Assembly: GCF_030506305.1 (NCBI RefSeq) | Contig: NZ_CP119421.1 | Coordinates: 112,354-176,353 of the forward strand | Direction of reading: 5' to 3' | DNA length: 64,000 bases | From: Porifericola rhodea | Lineage (GTDB): Bacteria; Bacteroidota; Bacteroidia; Cytophagales; Cyclobacteriaceae | In this document: piece by piece, positions 17,531-26,517 of the stretch | Position numbering within the stretch: position 1 is the stretch's first letter | Layout: each line of letters opens with the position of its first letter | The notes under the pieces: model-generated | Seen by the model: only the letters and a program-made list of their open reading frames with translations | Told to the model about the DNA's origin: nothing | The model's database searches: none | Position numbers and translations under genes: made by a program

Positions 17531-19264
17531 ATGTTTCGGCATATAAAGATCAGAGAAAAACTGACTTTAGTAATGCTAGGCTTGTCCTGCCTTGCTATCG
17601 GTTTGTTAGGCACTCTCTTTTATTACCAGTTTGAGTCTGCACTGGAAGAGCGTGTATTACTTCAGCTTTCTTCAGTAAAGCAGCTTAAGGTGATGCAGGT
17701 AAAAAATATGATAAAAGAGAGAGTGGAAGGCATACAAAACATTAAGGCGCAAGGCTTGGATAGCAGCCGTCAGGAGTATGAACATCGTCTATTTGATAGC
17801 ATTCATATAGTCGCGTCGGGTAGTTCTTTACAGCTTGAAAATTACAAGCTAGAAATGCCTTCAGTATGGCCTCAGGAAGATATTGTAATCCAGGATTTAA
17901 GTACCCAACATCCTGCTTCAGTTATTACGCTGGCTTTTATTGCCCCTTTGGGTGAACAAGCACTGGTCTGTATTACCAGTTTACCGGAGATACAGTCTAT
18001 ACTTATGGAAAGAACCGGGCTGGGGCAAAGTGGAGAGTCCTATCTGGTAGGTCAGGATTTTAAAATGAGGAGCCGTTCCCGTTTTTATCCACAAAAAGCT
18101 CCCACAGATATTGTGGCCAAAACTAGTGGAGTAATCAGAGCCCTGGACGGACAAACAGGAGAGGCAATTATAGAAGATTATCGCCACGTACGGGTATTTA
18201 GTGCATATGAAAGAATTGCTCTTTACGGGCTAATATGGGTCATACTTTCTGAAATGGATTATCAGGAAGCCCTTTTTCCCTTACACAGCCTTCGTACCAA
18301 TTTTTACTGGATGCTTTTGGTTTTGTTCGCGGTGATCCTGATAGCTTCTTATCAGTTGGCAAGGGTAGTGGTTCGCCCTTTTATAAGAATGGAGACATAC
18401 CTGAATGCTATGGCTAAAGGGCAGCTGGTAGAAACTAAGGCGGTAAGCAGAAAGGATGAAATCGGAAGAATGTTTAGCGCGCTCCATCAACTAACCCATG
18501 TTCAGAAAGAAGTGATTGCTTTCGCAGGCAACATTGGCAAAGGTAACTTTGAGGCAGAGTACAAGTTATTAAGCAATAATGATAAACTGGGGGCCGCATT
18601 GCTTCAAATGCAAAAGCAGCTCAAAAATTATCAGGAGACAGAGGCTAAGTTAATTCGGGAAAACCGTCAGGCCATTATACAGGGAGAGGAGAAGGAACGC
18701 TCTCGTCTTTCCAAGGAGATTCATGATGGACTTGGCCCCTTACTAACCAGCCTTCGCTTCAGGATTCAGGCACAGAAAAGTATAAACGAAAAGCAGCAGC
18801 AGGAACTTTTACATACACTGGATGAAACCATTAGAGAAATCCGCCGCATGTCTAATAATCTGATGCCTAGCGTTTTGGAAGATTTTGGAGCCGGAGAGGC
18901 TATAGCTAACCTGGTAAATCAACTTAACCAAAGCACACCAGTTCATATCCTCTACGATAAAGAGACGGAATTACATACCCGCATTCCCAAAATGGTCAAT
19001 ATTGCGCTGTACCGGGTAGCCCAGGAAGCTATTAATAATGTGATTAAGCATGCCGAAGCCAGTGAAATAAAGATCTCGTTTACAGAGTTTGAAGATCATG
19101 TAGGGCTATTTATCCGCGATAATGGTTCAGGGTTTGACACAAAAAGTGTATTTTCGGGTAGCGGACTACGAAATATGCGGGAACGCATCAAACTGGTAAA
19201 TGGTACTATAGACATTCGTTCTGGTAAGAACGGTACCATTGTAGAAGTAGAAATTCCTTTATAG
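17531..19264 (+). CDS. Membrane sensor histidine kinase, NarL/LuxR-partner (HisKA_3) type
   Basis: A 577-aa kinase. Transmembrane helix 1 is at about 11-32, a periplasmic sensing region follows to about 255, helix 2 is at about 258-278 (WMLLVLFAVILIASYQLA), and HAMP is at about 280-330. The HisKA_3 dimerisation domain is around RSRLSKEIHDGLGPLLTSL, with the phospho-acceptor H398, and the HATPase domain is near the C-terminus (NNVIKHAEASEI, IRDNGSGFD, GSGLRNMRERI). The extracellular part resembles a Cache-like sensor but the ligand is unknown. The response regulator begins at the next base after its stop, so the two are certainly one operon. Confidence 0.93.
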   Translation: MFRHIKIREKLTLVMLGLSCLAIGLLGTLFYYQFESALEERVLLQLSSVKQLKVMQVKNMIKERVEGIQNIKAQGLDSSRQEYEHRLFDSIHIVASGSSLQLENYKLEMPSVWPQEDIVIQDLSTQHPASVITLAFIAPLGEQALVCITSLPEIQSILMERTGLGQSGESYLVGQDFKMRSRSRFYPQKAPTDIVAKTSGVIRALDGQTGEAIIEDYRHVRVFSAYERIALYGLIWVILSEMDYQEALFPLHSLRTNFYWMLLVLFAVILIASYQLARVVVRPFIRMETYLNAMAKGQLVETKAVSRKDEIGRMFSALHQLTHVQKEVIAFAGNIGKGNFEAEYKLLSNNDKLGAALLQMQKQLKNYQETEAKLIRENRQAIIQGEEKERSRLSKEIHDGLGPLLTSLRFRIQAQKSINEKQQQELLHTLDETIREIRRMSNNLMPSVLEDFGAGEAIANLVNQLNQSTPVHILYDKETELHTRIPKMVNIALYRVAQEAINNVIKHAEASEIKISFTEFEDHVGLFIRDNGSGFDTKSVFSGSGLRNMRERIKLVNGTIDIRSGKNGTIVEVEIPL

Positions 19265-19894
19265 ATGGCTCTTATTGATATTATGATAGTGGACGATCAT
19301 CAGTTGTTTAGAGAAGGCATAGTTTCTCTTCTGGCAGATGATGGGGATATTGAGGTGATCGGTGTAGCTTCTTCTGCCGAAGAGATGCTGAGCAATCTCA
19401 AATCTACACATCCGCATATCGTGCTTATTGACATTAGTATGGGAGAAATGGATGGACTGGAAGCTATTCGCAAGGCCAAAGTGAGCTATCCCAAAATAAA
19501 GTTTATCGTAATTACTATGCATGCAGAGGGGCAGTATGTAGTAAAAGCTGCCCGACACGGGGCACATGGCTTCTTACTAAAAAACACTGATGGCAAGGCC
19601 CTTTCTGATGCCATACACACTGTATTTGAGGATAAGAAGTACTTTAGCGAAGATGTTTCTCTGCTTATGGTAGATAATATGGCTCTGGAGGGGGAAAGTG
19701 ACAAGAAGCTATCTAAAAGAGAGATGGAAGTTCTTAAGCTGGTCTCTAATGGCAAAACAACCAAAGAGATTGCTGAAGAATTATTTGTAAGTACCCGCAC
19801 CGTTGAGACTCACAGAGTTAATATGATGAAAAAACTGAAGGTGCAGAATACCGCAGAACTTATCAAGAAGGCTGCTCATCTTAAAATGGTATAA
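19265..19894 (+). CDS. NarL/FixJ-family response regulator
   Basis: A 209-aa regulator. The receiver domain (about 1-125) starts with IDIMIVDDHQLFREGI, with acidic pocket D10-D11, phospho-acceptor D56 in HIVLIDISMGEMDG, and the conserved T/K positions ITMHA and FLLKNTDG. The LuxR-type helix-turn-helix is at about 145-205 (LSKREMEVLKLVSNGKTTKEIAEELFVSTRTVETHRVNMMKKL, cited here by its ends). The gene abuts the kinase without a gap. The small KGPxAKN protein gene lies about 100 nt downstream on the same strand and carries a tandem repeat in its leader, so it is a candidate target. Confidence 0.95.
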   Translation: MALIDIMIVDDHQLFREGIVSLLADDGDIEVIGVASSAEEMLSNLKSTHPHIVLIDISMGEMDGLEAIRKAKVSYPKIKFIVITMHAEGQYVVKAARHGAHGFLLKNTDGKALSDAIHTVFEDKKYFSEDVSLLMVDNMALEGESDKKLSKREMEVLKLVSNGKTTKEIAEELFVSTRTVETHRVNMMKKLKVQNTAELIKKAAHLKMV

Positions 19895-19968
19895 CATCCG
19901 TATTTTTTCGGATAAAAATTTCAAAAATTTTTGGGAGCTAACAATTCATTCAATTAGCGTATATATAA

Positions 19969-19992
19969 GTAGACTATAATGTAGACTTAAAT
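19969..19992 (+). repeat. Tandem 12-bp direct repeat upstream of the KGPxAKN gene
   Basis: GTAGACTATAAT (19969-19980) is followed immediately by GTAGACTTAAAT (19981-19992), identical at 10 of 12 positions, ending five bases before the ATG at 19998. It could be a regulator binding site or part of the 5' leader. An 8-bp AT-only inverted repeat (19914-19932) precedes it. Confidence 0.45.
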
Positions 19993-19997
19993 ACGCT

Positions 19998-20339
19998 ATG
20001 AAGAAGATAATTTTTATTTTACCCGTTTTTGTATTCATCAGTAGTTTAGGCCTGGCCCAGAGCAAAAATGACCTTAAAGGGCCTAAGGCTAAAAATTATA
20101 AGCACTGGAAACATGATGACAGCAGTAGTGCATTACTTTTTACCGCTGAAGAAGAAACTAAAAAAGGTCCGGCAGCCAAGAATCAGAAAGTCTGGAGAAA
20201 CAACCCCGCTACTATTCAATCTGCACAGGCAGTAGACTTAAGCAGTACTCCTCGCCTTAAAGGACCAAAAGCTAAAAATACCCCTCCTACTGAGAGGTAT
20301 ACAACTATAGAAAACACTACTGCTAAAGTAGAAGAATAG
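19998..20339 (+). CDS. Small exported protein with KGPxAKN repeats
   Basis: A 113-aa protein with a signal peptide (MKKIIFILPVFVFISSLGLA, cleavage after AQS about residue 22). The mature part carries three copies of a short motif: LKGPKAKNYKHW (26-37), KKGPAAKNQKVW (55-66) and LKGPKAKN (87-94), spaced about 30 residues apart, with low-complexity polar linkers. I recognise no domain. Mature charge is strongly basic in the motifs and acidic between. It lies just downstream of a NarL-type two-component operon and has its own terminator. Exported, probably periplasmic or surface, function unknown. Confidence 0.75.
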   Translation: MKKIIFILPVFVFISSLGLAQSKNDLKGPKAKNYKHWKHDDSSSALLFTAEEETKKGPAAKNQKVWRNNPATIQSAQAVDLSSTPRLKGPKAKNTPPTERYTTIENTTAKVEE

Positions 20340-20378
20340 TTAGCAGGATAGTTTATTCTTTCTTTCAACTTAAATATG

Positions 20379-20413
20379 AATCACGATCTGGTAAAACAGG
20401 TCGTGATTTTTTT
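20379..20413 (+). terminator. Intrinsic terminator after the KGPxAKN gene
   Basis: AATCACGATCTG (20379-20390) pairs with CAGGTCGTGATT (20397-20408), with one wobble pair, followed by seven Ts. It lies 40 nt past the stop codon. Confidence 0.85.
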
Positions 20414-20433
20414 ATGCCTTAAAGTTTAGAGTC

Positions 20434-21120
20434 TTACACATCTATATTTTCGTGAAAACTGAGCTCCATACTGTTTAGCTCTAATGCACATAGCTGGTGG
20501 TAGCCCCTCTTCTGATACACACAGCCATTGTCTATACCTAGCATAGGAAAAGACTCCAGTCGTTCTATATTTGCTTTAATCTGAGTGCGGGTGCGTATCC
20601 TGTGTCCATGCACAATTAACCTATCTTTTAGCCACTCTCTGTTGATTCTTGGCGAGTCTTCAAAAGACCACAACATAGTTTCACGATCGCTCAAAGGGTT
20701 TATTTTGTCAAAATTAAGTCCGGCATGCACAAAGATGAACTTGTCTTTAAGTAAGTAATGATCCATGGACTGAATCAGCTCTATGTATTTTATGGGTATA
20801 TCTTTAACTGACTGAACGCCAAAGCTATTTAGTGTATTTTCTCCCCCATTGTAGTATACCCAACTTCTGGCTTCCAATGACTCGGGCTGTTGGTAGGCAT
20901 GTAGTAACATAGCTTCGTGGTTTCCTAAAAGGCAATGCACCTGATAGCCTTGCGCCCGCATTCTTAATATCTGGTCTAACACCCCTTTGCTTCCAGAGCC
21001 ACGGTCTATATAATCTCCCAGTAAAAACAGTTCATCTTTCTTTTGCAGGTCAATTTGTGCTAAGAGAGCACTCAGGGTGCGGTTGCATCCGTGAATATCA
21101 CTAATAGCAAAAGTTCTCAT
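20434..21120 (-). CDS. Metallophosphoesterase (Ser/Thr protein phosphatase-like)
   Basis: A 228-aa calcineurin-like phosphoesterase of the bacterial PrpA/PrpB or Ap4A-hydrolase-like group. The di-metal motifs are all present: FAISDIHGCNRTL (4-16), LLGDYIDRGSGS, CLLGNHEAML, then FVHAGLNF and LIVHGHRIRT. It is cytoplasmic, with no signal peptide. The substrate could be phosphoproteins or dinucleoside polyphosphates; the sequence does not decide. It is convergent with the KGPxAKN gene. Confidence 0.92.
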   Translation of the reverse strand: MRTFAISDIHGCNRTLSALLAQIDLQKKDELFLLGDYIDRGSGSKGVLDQILRMRAQGYQVHCLLGNHEAMLLHAYQQPESLEARSWVYYNGGENTLNSFGVQSVKDIPIKYIELIQSMDHYLLKDKFIFVHAGLNFDKINPLSDRETMLWSFEDSPRINREWLKDRLIVHGHRIRTRTQIKANIERLESFPMLGIDNGCVYQKRGYHQLCALELNSMELSFHENIDV

Positions 21121-21162
21121 CTCAGTTTGTGGTTATAATGTAGTATGAAGTGATGTAACGGT

Positions 21163-21780
21163 TTAGTACGGCTTGTGTTGTTTTGAACAAGCACTACTAT
21201 TACAATTCATCATTTCTTTAAAAGTATAATCTTTATACCTATTAAGCTCCAACTTGATGTAGCTTTTCCATGATGACTGCCTGACTAAGTTTAAACCGTA
21301 AAGGGTTTCCTGATCGTAAAGATCGTGGTACTCATTGCTAACGGTAAATATGCTATCTCTGAGCGCTAAATAGTTTTCCAGGCTGTTAGCCTGACTTTCT
21401 TTCAAGTGTAGTAGCGCTTTTCTCAATTTACGGGCGCAGAGTTCTGCGATATCAAAATGGAGCTTTTCATGCAAAAGGAGGTTGATATCGGTAGTATCTC
21501 TGGTATAAGATGCCTTTCTAAACACGGCTGTAAGTACATTCATGCATGAATCCTGATGCCAGATCGCAGGGCGGTAAAAATATACCAGCGAAGTTTTTGC
21601 CTTTGCTTTCAGGCCATATTTGATATGATGATCAAATACTGACAACTGAAAGTCTGACCATTGAAGCGTATCTATATTACTCCACTGCTTGTATTTGTTT
21701 GGGTCCAGTTCCTGAGCAGCTAGAGGGGGAAACGTCCAAAAGGAAAGTAAGTAAAGAGATATGTATTGGCACCATCTCAT
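21163..21780 (-). CDS. Exported protein with an HExxH-like motif (DUF922-like)
   Basis: A 205-aa protein with a signal peptide (MRWCQYISLYLLSFWTFPPLAA). A metalloprotease-like motif LLLHEKLHFDIAELCARKLR lies near residue 103-122. The sequence HEKLHFD fits HExxH plus a third acidic residue, in the arrangement seen in DUF922-type secreted putative zinc proteases. The start WSDFQL and basic C-terminus have no further domain. Activity is unproven. It is located just upstream of, and on the same strand as, the metallophosphoesterase (42 nt), so it could be co-transcribed. Confidence 0.65.
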   Translation of the reverse strand: MRWCQYISLYLLSFWTFPPLAAQELDPNKYKQWSNIDTLQWSDFQLSVFDHHIKYGLKAKAKTSLVYFYRPAIWHQDSCMNVLTAVFRKASYTRDTTDINLLLHEKLHFDIAELCARKLRKALLHLKESQANSLENYLALRDSIFTVSNEYHDLYDQETLYGLNLVRQSSWKSYIKLELNRYKDYTFKEMMNCNSSACSKQHKPY

Positions 21781-21906
21781 AGCTTTTGGCTAGGTAACAG
21801 TATTCTTACTTATAAATTAGCCAGACCAGCTAATTTATCCTAGACAGTGCGTTGAAATATGAGTGTATGCCGGCAGATGTTAACAATTCAGAGAAGGCAT
21901 CTATGG

Positions 21907-23205
21907 CTAGCTAATAAGAGTTTCCTGCTCTTTCTTACTCATTTTATTAACGATAAGCTTAAACTTACCTGATTTAGACTTGATGATGTCACTCTCCTGC
22001 ACATATCTGATAGTATAGTTTATTTGATTACCTACAAAATCTTCAACTTGCTTTTTAAGAAGTGCCTCATCCGGAGCTCCGTATTCTTTGTTTACTACCA
22101 TATTGATATAAAAGGTATAAGCATCTTCCTGCACGATCTGACTAAATAGCACATGATTGACCCCGTCAAAAGCTCCGCAGATAAGCCCCACCCTTGTTCC
22201 ATCAGGTAGCAGCAAAACATCATCGCTCCTACCCTGAATTTCAGTAATACTAGCATCTGGAGCATAACCCTGCTGTGCCTGATCGGTAAGCAGTATATCA
22301 TCTACCTTGTAGCGAATAAGAGGGAAGCTATCGTTAATCAGGCCGGTAGTAATTACATGTTCTTTCTCAAACTCATTGACAGAATAAAGCGAAAGCTGAT
22401 CGTATGAGCCTTCGCTATTTTGTTGTAGAGCTATGGTACGTTCAGCATTACCGTACCAGTCTGCTATTTTTGTATTAAAGACTCTTTCTACCTTTTCTCG
22501 CTGATAACTATAGAGCGTCTCGGAAGAAGTGAAAACGGCAGGTATATGAAGCTGTTTGTTTAAGAGAGTAAAGAAGTTTGCCAAAGATTCTACTGAACTG
22601 GGATAAGCAAAGATGGCATTGGGTTTAAATTCCTTAATTCTGTTATAATACCACTCTGCATTTTGTAATTTAAGTTGGTAGCTGGAAAGATATAGTGTTT
22701 TGGTAAATGGATCGTAGCGCTCCTTTTCAAAAAAGTTAAGATTCGCCCGCATTACCAATGTTTTCATCCCTGGCTTATGGCCATATTGCATTCTATGGGT
22801 CCACAGGTAGGCTCCCTCCTCAACGATAGATTCATAGTTGCGATATACCCGTACAGTATAACCGGAGGTACCGCTGGTATTTGCTTTAAACCTGTTGAGC
22901 TTGCTTCCTATAAAGATATGCTCACGATTGGGCACCACATCGTGCTTAGTAATTACAGGAAGGTACTGTAGATCGCGTACAGATTTAATCTTATCTACAT
23001 TAACACGATGTTTTTGATACAGGTGAGCGTAAAACTGAGATTTGTGATAAGCCTTATGAACCAGGGCTATTAGCCTTTTCTCCTGCTCAGCTTTTAGCTC
23101 CGATGCTGAATACTTGTTTAGGTTCTGAATAACTCTAAGCCTCTTATAAAAGTAAGGGCTGTATCTAAGCTGTTTTTCAAAAAACTGATTTACAAGTCTT
23201 CGCAT
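21907..23205 (-). CDS. Phenylacetate-CoA ligase-like / CapK-family AMP ligase
   Basis: A 432-aa protein of the adenylate-forming superfamily, CapK/PaaK-like branch. It shows the ATP-binding loop NTSGTSGYTVRVY (about 108-120), LPDGTRVGL and IQGRSDDVLLL, typical of the ANL fold, and a C-terminal domain with a basic lysine (SKSGKFKLIVNKM) near the end. In Bacteroidota such genes often occur in polysaccharide or surface-glycan clusters, but neighbours here give no clear pathway. Cytoplasmic; the acyl substrate is unknown. Confidence 0.85.
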   Translation of the reverse strand: MRRLVNQFFEKQLRYSPYFYKRLRVIQNLNKYSASELKAEQEKRLIALVHKAYHKSQFYAHLYQKHRVNVDKIKSVRDLQYLPVITKHDVVPNREHIFIGSKLNRFKANTSGTSGYTVRVYRNYESIVEEGAYLWTHRMQYGHKPGMKTLVMRANLNFFEKERYDPFTKTLYLSSYQLKLQNAEWYYNRIKEFKPNAIFAYPSSVESLANFFTLLNKQLHIPAVFTSSETLYSYQREKVERVFNTKIADWYGNAERTIALQQNSEGSYDQLSLYSVNEFEKEHVITTGLINDSFPLIRYKVDDILLTDQAQQGYAPDASITEIQGRSDDVLLLPDGTRVGLICGAFDGVNHVLFSQIVQEDAYTFYINMVVNKEYGAPDEALLKKQVEDFVGNQINYTIRYVQESDIIKSKSGKFKLIVNKMSKKEQETLIS

Positions 23206-23652
23206 AAGAACATAAATTTATATTGTAAGAAACCAACACAAATCTTACATATAAATTTATAACTTTTAATTTATATTCAAATGTAAATTAGTATTATATC
23301 CCTATTATTGTTTAGTAACACACAAATAAATCTACTATTAGTATACTTTTATATAATCACACCATTGTATTTTATATAAAATTTTATGTGGTAAACATCA
23401 ATAAACACCACATATTATTAATATAATAATACATCCCTATAATTTTAAAAACAGTACAATAACTTGGATATAACAAACTGACTAATGCTTAAAAGCACAC
23501 CTCAGAAAGTTCGTTTTTAATAATATACTTACAGGAAGGTTTAGTGCTCATAAAAAAAGGCTGAAACGAATACCCGCCAGCAGGCAGGTACCCGTTCTAT
23601 CAGCCTCTTCTTTGTTCACTCTATATTCAGTTGCTGAAAATAGTGCTATATG
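23206..23652. other. AT-rich intergenic region, about 450 bp
   Basis: A very AT-rich stretch (about 23220-23470) upstream of the CapK-like gene probably holds its promoter, but no TAnnTTTG box is certain. The right end is the terminator of the TPR gene. No coding frame or RNA gene is visible. Confidence 0.5.
23551..23606 (-). terminator. Terminator of the TPR protein gene
   Basis: AGGCTGA (23558-23564) pairs with TCAGCCT (23600-23606), and inside it a further near-complementary stretch closes on a GCC/GGC pair. Read on the minus strand the stem is followed by seven Ts. It lies about 45 nt past the stop at 23653. Confidence 0.8.
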
Positions 23653-24435
23653 TTAGTAGTTGGATGCCAGTGCTTCTTCCGCCTCTATGGCTTTTGTCTG
23701 AGAAAACTGGAAGTTTAAGGGATCCATTTCGTATGCTTTAGTAAAATGCTCTCTGGCTTTATCAAATTTTTTGACCGCCATAAAGTAATCTCCTTTAGAG
23801 TCGTATGGATTAGCCAGTTCAGGAGCCAATTCAAGATATTTATCAAAAGCTAGCCGGGCGCTTTCAAAATCTTCCTGCTGCATATAATAATAACCCTTTA
23901 GATTATATGCCCAGGCAAAGCTTTCGTTTTTGTCCAGAATGGCGCTCAGCGTAGCATACATTTTTTCTTCATTACCTGCCTTAAAATACAGATTGGCCAA
24001 TGCAGCGTTTAAAAACTCACAGTCAGGGTATTTTTCTGCCAGTATCTCAAAATAAGGTAAAGCATGTCTTTTGTGAATCAGTGCATTTATACCTTCAAGA
24101 TAAGTCTGCTCAGGATAAGTTAGAGCATAGTAGCGTACATTAGCTCTAGACATAAGTGCCTTGGCTTTTAAGGTATCTTTACTATAGGTGGTCCAGGCTT
24201 TAGTAGCTAAGGCGACTGCAAATTCGGGGTCTTCCGCGATAGCTTCGTTAAATAGCTTTTCGCTATCAATATATTGCAGGTTTAAATACTTTTCTGCCGC
24301 CTCGTTATACTTATCTAATGCAAGCTGTGAGCGGGAGGTTACAGGGAACGAGCCCATTATAGTACTTTCCTGCGCAATTACCATCGTAGTGCAGCAAATT
24401 AGAAAGAGGGTTAAATAATTGCTTATCGTTTTCAT
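23653..24435 (-). CDS. Exported tetratricopeptide-repeat protein
   Basis: A 260-aa protein with a signal peptide (MKTISNYLTLFLICCTTMVIA) and at least four TPR units. The clearest units are KYLNLQYIDSEKLFNEAIAE at the start, AYNLKGYYYMQQEDFESARL and PYDSKGDYFMAVKKFDKARE near the end. It resembles the periplasmic TPR domains of Bacteroidota that act as scaffolds or are linked to stress. No enzymatic domain is present. It is monocistronic with its own terminator. Confidence 0.8.
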   Translation of the reverse strand: MKTISNYLTLFLICCTTMVIAQESTIMGSFPVTSRSQLALDKYNEAAEKYLNLQYIDSEKLFNEAIAEDPEFAVALATKAWTTYSKDTLKAKALMSRANVRYYALTYPEQTYLEGINALIHKRHALPYFEILAEKYPDCEFLNAALANLYFKAGNEEKMYATLSAILDKNESFAWAYNLKGYYYMQQEDFESARLAFDKYLELAPELANPYDSKGDYFMAVKKFDKAREHFTKAYEMDPLNFQFSQTKAIEAEEALASNY

Positions 24436-24890
24436 ACTTCAAAACTTAAGGGTGTGCAAAAAAGAAGGGAATCTTAGCGGGTGAACAAATGAATGGCAGT
24501 ATGCCAATTGTCCTGGTGACTCATGTCGGGCTTTTCAGGAGAAAAACAAGGCATGCACAAGCGAAACACGATATTAATAATTTGACAAATTACTAATAAA
24601 AAAACCAGTACTATTTAATAAATTTTAAAATCAGCAAATGGTTTTTTCTTATTAAGCCAATCAAAAAGCAAAATTACATATGGAAGCCTTATTCTTAGAT
24701 GTGTATTTGCAAGATGCACTCAACTGTTATCCTCTGGTACACAGGACAGCTTTTATTGTAATACAGACAATTGTTTACTCTCTTACCTGAAGCTCATAAA
24801 TAAGCAGGAAAACACCTTCCTCTCCGAGATAAATTTTATAGCTTTGCGAAAAATTAAACAGCTGATTAAAAACGTATTATTTATCTGCAA
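24436..24890. other. Divergent intergenic region, about 455 bp
   Basis: It separates the TPR gene (minus) from the glycosyl-transfer operon (plus). A -7-like box is at 24839-24846 (listed separately). Otherwise I see nothing. Confidence 0.5.
24839..24846 (+). promoter_or_regulatory. Candidate Bacteroidota -7 box of the glycosyl-transfer operon
   Basis: TAGCTTTG matches TAnnTTTG and would place transcription start about 38 nt before the ATG at 24891. No -33 TTG is visible at normal spacing. Confidence 0.35.
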
Positions 24891-26516
24891 ATGTCCCAGC
24901 CTTCAGCCTTATCTAAACAAAAGATCAGTTCTTCTTTAAGCAAAGAGGAGAGCTATATGGTAATGGGTATAGCAGCACTACTCTTATTCGCACTTTTTTT
25001 TCAGATAGGCTTACACCCCCTGAGGCATGAAGAGCCGCGTCGTGCTTTAGTAGCGCTGGAAATGCTGTTTAGAGGCAACTGGATTGTGCCTACAGAGGTA
25101 GGTGCCCTTTATTACAATAAGCCTCCAGTCTACAACTGGCTCATTATTTTATCTTACAAGATTTTTGGCAGCTATTCCGAATTGGCAGTACGTTTCTTCT
25201 CTGTGTTATCTTTTATTGGAATGGGGCTACTGGTATTTTTCAATGGTAAAAAGTACGTGAGCTTAAGGTTTGGGGCCTATGCGGCTCTTTTTTTTATGGT
25301 ATCGGTAGATATTTTGTACTACTTCTCGCTTACCGGAGAAATTGATCTTTTTTACTCCCTGATCACACTGAGCAGTTTCTTTGTTATCTATCACTATCAT
25401 AAGCAAAAACGCTACTGGCCACTTTTTCTATTCGTTTACCTTTTAGCTGCTGTGGGCACACTTACTAAAGGCCTGCCCTCCATCGCATTTGTAGGAATTA
25501 GCCTCCTGAGCTGGTTTGTTTTTCAAAGAGAATTTAAAAAGCTTTTTTTACCCGCGCACTTTGTCAGCTTCTTTCTGTTTGCCGGAATAGTAGCTGGTTA
25601 CTTTTGGGTATATAGCTGGTACGAGGACCCTACACCTTTTCTTAATCGTTTAGTTTTTGAATCTAGCCAACGTACAGCTGTAGACGAGAACAATGGTTTT
25701 ATAGATTTAGTAAGTCATCTTTTTAATTTTCCGCTTACTAATCTTCTGAACATTATGCCAGCCACGCTACTCTTACCTTTCGTGTTCAGAAAGGATGCAG
25801 TACGCAGGCTTAGAGAACAGCCGTTTATTACCTTTATCGCTCTTATCTTTGCAGCCAATATTCTACTATATTGGATATCTCCGGGAGCAAAAGCACGCTA
25901 TGTCTATATGCTCTATCCTTTTCCGGTTATGTTTTTTGTGTACTATTATCTACTTCCCGGAGAGCATCTAAAGGAGAAAAAGACTAATATTTTGCATCGG
26001 CTAATAGTCGTACTTATAATATTGGTAGCTGCTGCCGGCATAGCTATTCCTTTTATTCCGCCACTAGCTACGCATACCGCCAGCCCTATTGTGGTAGCCG
26101 CTCTTACTACAGGTGGCGCATTGGCTATACTTTGGCTTCACCTCAAGGTAAAGGCAGTTCGTACACTAAGCCTCCTCTTACTGCTGGTTTGGGTGCGTAT
26201 TATCTTCAATTTGACGGTAATACCTGTTAGGGCGGCTGATAGCTCAGAGGCTCAGGGGAAACGAGATGCTCAAAAAATCGTAAACCTGACAGATGGTAGC
26301 CCACTACATGTACTGGAAGGCTCTATGATTTCCAGAACTACCATCTTTTATATTGAAAGGCAGCGTGAGCAGGTGCTCAACTTTGAGGGGAAGATACTGC
26401 CTGATCATTATTATATGGCCTATGAAGAGGAGCTAAAACAGCAAAATAAGGCCTACGATATAATTTACCGTTTTAAGTACAAGGATGACAGTGTCTTCCT
26501 TATCAAATTTAAATAA
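24891..26516 (+). CDS. ArnT-like / PMT-family membrane glycosyltransferase
   Basis: A 541-aa protein with about ten or more transmembrane helices. The large-loop motif HEEPRRALVALEMLFRGNW with NKPPVYNW (about residues 45-82) corresponds to the conserved acidic/Arg motif of GT39/GT83 (ArnT-like) transferases. These use a polyprenyl-phosphate sugar to modify lipid A, other lipids or proteins outside the inner membrane. The following gene, one base further on, encodes a polyprenyl-phosphate-sugar synthase-like GT2, which fits donor production for this enzyme. The sugar and acceptor are unknown. Confidence 0.87.
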   Translation: MSQPSALSKQKISSSLSKEESYMVMGIAALLLFALFFQIGLHPLRHEEPRRALVALEMLFRGNWIVPTEVGALYYNKPPVYNWLIILSYKIFGSYSELAVRFFSVLSFIGMGLLVFFNGKKYVSLRFGAYAALFFMVSVDILYYFSLTGEIDLFYSLITLSSFFVIYHYHKQKRYWPLFLFVYLLAAVGTLTKGLPSIAFVGISLLSWFVFQREFKKLFLPAHFVSFFLFAGIVAGYFWVYSWYEDPTPFLNRLVFESSQRTAVDENNGFIDLVSHLFNFPLTNLLNIMPATLLLPFVFRKDAVRRLREQPFITFIALIFAANILLYWISPGAKARYVYMLYPFPVMFFVYYYLLPGEHLKEKKTNILHRLIVVLIILVAAAGIAIPFIPPLATHTASPIVVAALTTGGALAILWLHLKVKAVRTLSLLLLLVWVRIIFNLTVIPVRAADSSEAQGKRDAQKIVNLTDGSPLHVLEGSMISRTTIFYIERQREQVLNFEGKILPDHYYMAYEEELKQQNKAYDIIYRFKYKDDSVFLIKFK

Positions 26517-26517
26517 T

